Positions 63,081 to 64,000 of a DNA stretch of 64,000 nucleotides are shown in pieces (within the stretch, counting starts at the first letter, position 1; every line of letters starts with the position of its first letter). Origin of the DNA: JARLFX01 sp036404255 (GTDB taxonomy: Bacteria > Acidobacteriota > Terriglobia > Terriglobales > Acidobacteriaceae); contig DASWOP010000179.1 of assembly GCA_036404255.1 (NCBI GenBank), forward strand, positions 62,001 through 126,000, given 5' to 3'. Under the pieces are notes generated by a model. That model was not told where the DNA came from and searched no databases. It saw nothing but the letters and a program-made list of their open reading frames with translations. The position numbers and the translations under genes were made by a program.

Positions 63081-64000
63081 TCACCGAACAATGCGCACAC
63101 CCCTATCCCTGAGGGCGTCTAGCTGCTCCGCGGGTATGCCTTTTATAGCGGCGAGCGACAGGGTGTTAAGCGATTTGCTATTCAGAAGCGAAGCTACGCT
63201 GTTTATGGGAAGGTTGGCCAATCGAAGTTCTGAGAGGTTCGGCAGCGTGGAAAGCTCATCTATGGAGTGAAACTGGTCCGTGTATAAGGTTACCGACCGG
63301 AGCTCCCGGCAGCTTTTGAGGAATGCGATGTTCCTGAGGTCGTATTGGGTTATTGTCAGTTGATTCAATTCCTTTAGCGTGCTGATCGCGTCGACATTAT
63401 CAAGATGCCCGTATTGCGCGAGGCTGGTGAACTGCATATAAAGAGTTTTCAAATGTGGAACTTTGCTCAGCCCTCCAAGGTCCATGGGACTACCGTACAG
63501 GTAAAGCGCTTCGAGATGATCATCGATGGGAAGCTTGTTGGTGTCGATGGCGTATTCGCTCATGAGGTAAAGAGTGTGAAGCGCAAGCGGCTTGGTTAGG
63601 CTCATCAACGATGGAAGCTCTGTCTCGCCCACATGCAATTCTTCAAGCTTTGGAAACTGTTCGACAATCGTCAAATCAGACGAGAAAGTATTCAACAAGC
63701 TGAGATAGCGTAGTGAAGTAAGACCTTGGAGTGACCTAGTCGTACGTAGCGGTGTTGCGGTCAGGTCCAACCGATCGAGCCCTGTCAAATGACTTAGGAA
63801 GTCAGTTGATATGGGACGATCCGCATTCAGGTTCAATGTCTTGAGTTCCTTAAGATCGCCCAAAGGCGAGAGGTCTACATATCCTCCGTTGTCGAACGGC
63901 ACTTGAGAGATGCCGAGCTTTTTGAGGTGGGTAAATGTTCTCAGATCATCCACGCTCGTGAGATTGCTGGCTCCAATCCAGATATCGTCGCAAACGTTTG
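63081..64000 (-). CDS. Leucine-rich-repeat protein, cut by the right window edge
   Basis: The frame is open to base 64000 (minus strand), so the N-terminus is outside. Residues follow a leucine-rich repeat pattern of about 22-23 residues (LGDLKELKTLNLNAD, LTGLDRLDLTATPL, LTSLRYLSLLNTF, FPKLEELHVGETEL). About 11 repeats are visible. LRR proteins bind other proteins or peptides; here the context is a mobile region, so a role in recognition or surface interaction is possible. No membrane segment in the visible part. Confidence 0.75.
   Translation of the reverse strand, partial: NVCDDIWIGASNLTSVDDLRTFTHLKKLGISQVPFDNGGYVDLSPLGDLKELKTLNLNADRPISTDFLSHLTGLDRLDLTATPLRTTRSLQGLTSLRYLSLLNTFSSDLTIVEQFPKLEELHVGETELPSLMSLTKPLALHTLYLMSEYAIDTNKLPIDDHLEALYLYGSPMDLGGLSKVPHLKTLYMQFTSLAQYGHLDNVDAISTLKELNQLTITQYDLRNIAFLKSCRELRSVTLYTDQFHSIDELSTLPNLSELRLANLPINSVASLLNSKSLNTLSLAAIKGIPAEQLDALRDRGVRIVR

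Noticed and set aside
62791..63084. A 97-aa minus-strand ORF with CPHW and CKSC, faintly reminiscent of a transposase zinc-binding N-terminus
   Set aside because: Overlaps the 62349-62849 gene start, the Cys spacing is incomplete and no catalytic part follows.
1..64000. CRISPR arrays, tRNA or rRNA genes
   Set aside because: I saw no regularly spaced short direct repeats and no cloverleaf or rRNA-like stretch, but this was by eye; tRNAscan-SE and a CRISPR finder would settle it.

Overview
The window looks like a chromosome segment of an acidobacterium, probably of the Terriglobales/Acidobacteriaceae group. I infer this from an Oar-like TonB-dependent receptor with a carboxypeptidase-regulatory-like N-terminal domain, very long secreted NHL/Ig-like proteins, and dense carbohydrate-active genes. 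No 16S rRNA or other marker is present. I recognised no tRNA, rRNA or CRISPR array.

Layout. (1) 1-7463, plus strand: three secreted glycoside hydrolases in a row, GH31 (cut by the left edge), GH2 beta-mannosidase and GH3 beta-glucosidase with a PA14-like insert; this is a hemicellulose or oligosaccharide degradation unit. (2) 7464-12236: a decayed PLP-aminotransferase pseudogene, a few small unknown genes, and a divergent pair (HTH protein and LysR regulator) with a strong palindromic site between them. (3) 12428-28882: a minus-strand block of secreted or surface proteins (two paralogous pectate-lyase-like beta-helix proteins, a 1522-aa NHL/Ig protein, a TonB-dependent receptor and a large lipoprotein), with a divergent IclR regulator next to it. 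(4) 28922-42119: an L-fucose unit. Two divergent beta-helix proteins (possible polysaccharide lyases or fucosidases) are followed by a minus-strand operon for class II aldolase, FGGY kinase, fucose isomerase, lactaldehyde dehydrogenase AldA and FucP permease, with a divergent DeoR regulator. Together these would import L-fucose and convert it to dihydroxyacetone phosphate and lactate.

(5) 42229-64000: an accessory, mobile-element-like region. It starts with an IS630 remnant and a DUF932 gene and carries three toxin-antitoxin modules (one Phd/PIN, two DUF1778/GNAT). It has a PRTRC cassette (proteins C, F, B, ThiF and E), in which C, B and ThiF resemble a bacterial ubiquitin-like protein, an E2 and an E1. 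It also has an SNF2-like helicase, an adenine-specific DNA methyltransferase and several unknown genes. A group II intron sits just downstream of an intrinsic terminator, and its reverse transcriptase gene is split by an IS256-family element. PRTRC proteins A (JAB), D and ParB are not seen, nor is an integrase, so the element is either incomplete here or continues beyond the window.

Starts were moved inward from the longest ORF wherever a Shine-Dalgarno sequence clearly supported it. Family names come from reading motifs, not from a database search.
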